Both the position numbers and the translations under genes were made by a program. From Arthrobacter sp. ZGTC131 (lineage in GTDB: Bacteria > Actinomycetota > Actinomycetes > Actinomycetales > Micrococcaceae): 64,000 nucleotides of DNA. Below the pieces are notes generated by a model that saw only the letters and a list, made by a program, of their open reading frames with translations, had not been told where the DNA came from and did not search any database. Location: assembly GCF_002929275.1 (NCBI RefSeq), contig NZ_PJIK01000001.1, positions 558,001 to 622,000 of the forward strand, written 5' to 3'. Positions 61,415 to 64,000 of the stretch are shown in pieces; positions within the stretch are counted from its first letter, which is position 1, and the number at the start of each line of letters is the position of its first letter.

Positions 61415-61639
61415 CTACTTCCGCAGGTTCTTGCGGACCTGCTGGCCGCGAACCACCAGGCCGGCCACGTGCAGCACGAGGCCGAGGCCGATCACGGGCA
61501 GCGACGCCACCATGAGCCCCTGGTTGTGCGCGGCATTCCCCGCGAGATTCAGGATGATGCCGGCGGCGATCAGGCCCATCGCGCTGAAAACCAGGACTTT
61601 GTAAGAGGCGGGCGCCGAGGCCCAGAATTCGTTCAGCAC
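61415..61639 (-). CDS. Small two-helix membrane protein
   Basis: This 74-residue protein has helices at about 14-35 (YKVLVFSAMGLIAAGIILNL) and 42-62 (LMVASLPVIGLGLVLHVAGL) and a basic tail RGQQVRKNLRK. It lies 44 bases upstream of the HadA-like gene on the same strand. It may belong to one of the two-helix DUF families; I do not recognise it with certainty. Confidence 0.75.
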   Translation of the reverse strand: MLNEFWASAPASYKVLVFSAMGLIAAGIILNLAGNAAHNQGLMVASLPVIGLGLVLHVAGLVVRGQQVRKNLRK

Positions 61640-61719
61640 CGTGCCAGTTTACCGAGTTCCGGCGACCGCCCGTTCCGCTTGGGCGGCGGCGACGGGTCCG
61701 CGCCGCGGCGAAGGCGGCT

Positions 61720-62667
61720 TCAGAACAGGGCTTCCTGCACCGCGGGCACCTCGGAGCTGAACTCCCCCGGCTCGATAAGCCGCGCCTTCAGCAGCCCGAG
61801 GTTCACCACGAAGTCCAACTCCGAGCCCTCGATGCCCACCAGGCCGTGGCTTCCGCACAGCGCCCCGAGGCTGAAGCCGTGGCTGCCCCCGTCCATGCTG
61901 TGCGGATAGGCGTGCCGGGCAGAAGCAGCAACCAGGCCGGCGGCCTGCGCCGGCCGGACCCACTGCTCGTCGACGACGTCGAAACCCCCGACGGCGGTGC
62001 CCGCCAGCAGCGTCCTGACTTCTTCCGCCCGGCGGCGGTTCAGTTCGTCGAGCCGGCTGACGGGCAGCGGGTCTGTCAGGGCGGCCGCCTTGGCGGCGGA
62101 CCGGACTTGCTGGGCCAGGCCGGCTTCGCGGGTGACCATGTCCTCCAGGAGGCGCACCACGCGGCCGTCCTCGGCGAGTGCAACGTACCGGGCCACCACG
62201 GCACCCTGCTCGGCCAGCCGGTTCCATTTGCGGGGCTGCGATGCCGTCCCGATCTTGCTGGCGCCCTGGGCGAAGGTGGCCACATACAGCCAGTGCGGCT
62301 GCATGAGGTAGCTCCGCAGCCCCGGCGGCACCCGGCCGCCACGGTGGAAATCGTGGATCAGCCGGGAGTCGTCCACCACGAAGCAGCGCTCACATTGGCT
62401 GCCCCGAAGCGCCGGGAAGCGGTCCGGGCACGGCACATGCTCCCGCTCCGCCTCGGAGAAAACCTTGGTGTGCCCGAGGCAGTGCTTCCCGCCGTCCGAG
62501 ACGCGGAAGCCGAGCCGTGCGCCGGCGTCGAGCCTTACCTCGCTGAACCCATGGCCCGGCGAAAGGTGCTGGAGGCGCAGAACCGGGCTGCCGCCGTCGG
62601 ACGTCCTGCACGCCGCAGGCGGACCATCCCAAAAGACCCCGTGCACCAGATACTGGGTATCGGTCAC
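61720..62667 (-). CDS. DUF2797-family protein
   Basis: This 315-residue protein fits DUF2797 as I recall it: the N-terminal GKHCLGH (about 60-66), a CPDRFPALRGSQCERC cysteine cluster (about 79-94), and YVATFAQGASKIGTASQPRK near the middle, recalling a GIY-YIG-like core. Cysteines could bind zinc. Biochemical function is unknown. It is flanked by unrelated genes on the same strand. Confidence 0.75.
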   Translation of the reverse strand: MTDTQYLVHGVFWDGPPAACRTSDGGSPVLRLQHLSPGHGFSEVRLDAGARLGFRVSDGGKHCLGHTKVFSEAEREHVPCPDRFPALRGSQCERCFVVDDSRLIHDFHRGGRVPPGLRSYLMQPHWLYVATFAQGASKIGTASQPRKWNRLAEQGAVVARYVALAEDGRVVRLLEDMVTREAGLAQQVRSAAKAAALTDPLPVSRLDELNRRRAEEVRTLLAGTAVGGFDVVDEQWVRPAQAAGLVAASARHAYPHSMDGGSHGFSLGALCGSHGLVGIEGSELDFVVNLGLLKARLIEPGEFSSEVPAVQEALF

Positions 62668-62694
62668 GGGGTCTCCTGAAGGTACAGGTGCTGG

Positions 62695-63558
62695 CTAGAG
62701 CGCCGGCTGCACGCCAAAGGCTACCGCGAGCTTCATGATCTTTTCGGCGCGGCCCAGGCGGGGCAGGTCCGAGCCGTCGCGGATGACGCGGCCGTTGGCC
62801 TCGAAGTCGGCCATGAAGTCCGTGGCCCAAGCGACGTCCGACGGCGTGGGGCTGATGACCTCGTTGATGACGCTGGTCTGGTCGATGGCCAGGCAGAGTT
62901 TTCCGGTCATGCCCATCATCACCGTGATGCCGGTCTGCTCGCGCAGGATCGGGTGGTTGGTGCCGACGGTGGGGCCGTCGATGGGGCCGGGCAGGTTGCC
63001 GACGCGGCTGGCCACCACGAGCTTGGCGCGCGGGTAGGCCATCGCCTCCGGCGTGGCCGCCATGCCGGTGTCGCGGCGGAAGTCGCCGGACCCGAAGGCG
63101 AGCCGGAACGCACCCTGCGCCTTGGCAATGTTGTTGGCTTCCTCGATGCCGAGGGCGCTCTCGACGAGCGGGATGACGGGCGTCTTGCCGTCCATGCGGT
63201 GGAAGGATTCGGTCACCTGGTCCGCGGATTCGGTCTTGGCCAGCATGATGCCGAGCAGTCCGGGCGTGCCGCGGAGGCCGGCGAGGTCATCGGCCCAGAA
63301 CGGGCTGATGGCGTCGTTGATCCGGACCCAGGCCTGGCCGCCGGCGGTCAGCCAGTTCACCACGTTCTCGCGGGCTGTGTCCTTCTGTGAGGGGTCCACC
63401 GCGTCCTCGATGTCCAGAATGACGGAATCCGCGCGGGATACCGCCGACTGGTCGAAGAGCTCGGTTTTCATTGCGTTGACCAGCAGCCACGAACGGGCGA
63501 TTTCGGCGGGGATGTTGCGTTCGTGCCGGGTGATCTCGGCGGTGGAGGAAGACGTCAT
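62695..63558 (-). CDS. CitE/HpcH-like CoA-ester lyase
   Basis: This 287-residue TIM-barrel protein belongs to the HpcH/HpaI aldolase-CitE family. Markers are SWLLVNAMKTELFDQSA at strand 1, ADSVILDIEDAVDPSQK with metal-binding acids, MLAKTESADQV and PLVESALGIEEANNIA, and FGSGDFRRDTGM. The start is ATG 63558. Without citF-type partners it is more likely a malyl/citramalyl-CoA lyase or thioesterase than part of citrate lyase. Confidence 0.88.
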   Translation of the reverse strand: MTSSSTAEITRHERNIPAEIARSWLLVNAMKTELFDQSAVSRADSVILDIEDAVDPSQKDTARENVVNWLTAGGQAWVRINDAISPFWADDLAGLRGTPGLLGIMLAKTESADQVTESFHRMDGKTPVIPLVESALGIEEANNIAKAQGAFRLAFGSGDFRRDTGMAATPEAMAYPRAKLVVASRVGNLPGPIDGPTVGTNHPILREQTGITVMMGMTGKLCLAIDQTSVINEVISPTPSDVAWATDFMADFEANGRVIRDGSDLPRLGRAEKIMKLAVAFGVQPAL

Positions 63559-63885
63559 ATACCTACCGTATCCGGCCCGCACCTGCTAAGGCGAAGATGA
63601 CCGGTCCCCGGCGGAGACCAATACGAACAAAAGCGGAAGTCTACGGCGCGGGAGGCCGTTCCGCGTGCCGGCCGTCACGGGGATTCATCGGCCGAAACAG
63701 GGCGCCTCATGACCCTGCGTTGCGCGGTATTTCAGCGGATTTCCAAGGGTTTCGCGTCGTGACCGGCCCACTTTTCTGCGTCCGGCAAGTGCGCTTACAT
63801 CGATCCGTCGGCCGCTGCGGCGGCCGGCAGTGCCCCGGGCAGTGACCCGGCAACAGACACCAAGCAACCACCGAAGGAAACCCCC
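63559..63885. other. Intergenic region between the CitE-like gene and the lipoprotein gene
   Basis: This 327-base divergent stretch holds no supported gene. It presumably contains promoters for both sides, but I see no convincing -35/-10 pair. The last bases carry GAAGGAAA as the ribosome-binding site for the lipoprotein gene. Confidence 0.4.
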
Positions 63886-64000
63886 ATGAAACGACACCTG
63901 ACCATCCTGAGTGCTGCGGCCGCCGTCGTCATCGCCCTGACGGTGTCCGGCTGCGGCGGCCCCTCGGTGGCCGGCACGGGCGCCCCGGGCGCCACCGAAG
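63886..64000 (+). CDS. Lipoprotein (5' part, runs off the window)
   Basis: From the ATG at 63886 the first 38 codons encode MKRHLTILSAAAAVVIALTV and then SGCGGPSVAG. This is a type II signal peptide: basic n-region, hydrophobic core, and lipobox VSGC with lipidated C23. GAAGGAAA lies upstream at good distance. The mature part visible is Gly/Ala/Pro-rich. The rest is outside the window, so function is unknown. Confidence 0.8.
   Translation, partial: MKRHLTILSAAAAVVIALTVSGCGGPSVAGTGAPGATE

Overview
The window is a high-GC chromosomal segment of an actinobacterium, most likely an Arthrobacter-like member of the Micrococcaceae. The evidence is ribosomal and RNA polymerase proteins of actinobacterial type, a mycothiol synthase, an atypical OmpR-family GlnR, PspC-type signalling genes, frequent GTG/TTG starts and -10 boxes of the form TAnACT. 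Nothing in it looks like a prophage, insertion sequence or CRISPR array.

From 1 to about 30.3 kb lies the transcription/translation super-cluster, almost all on the minus strand. Read in the direction of transcription it runs tRNA-Trp, secE, nusG, rplK, rplA, (two GNAT paralogues), rplJ, rplL, (YbaK-like and thiolase genes, opposite strand), rpoB, rpoC, rpsL, rpsG, fusA, tuf, (a 1426-residue membrane protein, a 41-residue membrane peptide, and an opposite-strand GH1 glucosidase), rpsJ, rplC, rplD, rplW, and the start of rplB, which leaves the window. The ancestral order is kept but interrupted at three points by non-ribosomal genes. Terminators follow tuf, rpoC, rplL and rplA, and an attenuator-like hairpin precedes rplJ.

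From 30.5 to 45.2 kb are core metabolic and envelope genes: aspartate aminotransferase; a PspC histidine kinase/response regulator pair divergent from a three-gene PspC/LiaF-like operon (probable envelope-stress module); pfkA; a GNAT gene; an overlapping YgfZ-ankyrin-MFS operon; a flavodoxin-like oxidoreductase; a nitrobindin-like protein; a 37-residue membrane peptide; a polytopic membrane protein; and glnR.

From 45.4 to 56.7 kb come mshD, ppk and a Nudix/histidine-phosphatase fusion of MutT1 type, a membrane-protein gene broken by one frameshift, a thyA-dfrA operon, a WXG100-domain protein with two uncharacterised partners (the most unusual island here) and asd. From 56.8 to 63.6 kb are minus-strand genes: an AlkZ-like winged-helix protein, murB, an MFS exporter, a MaoC/HadA-HadB-like dehydratase pair, small and hypothetical proteins, and a CitE-like lyase. 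A lipoprotein gene begins at the right edge.

All calls come from reading the sequence, its translations and remembered family motifs; no database search was run.
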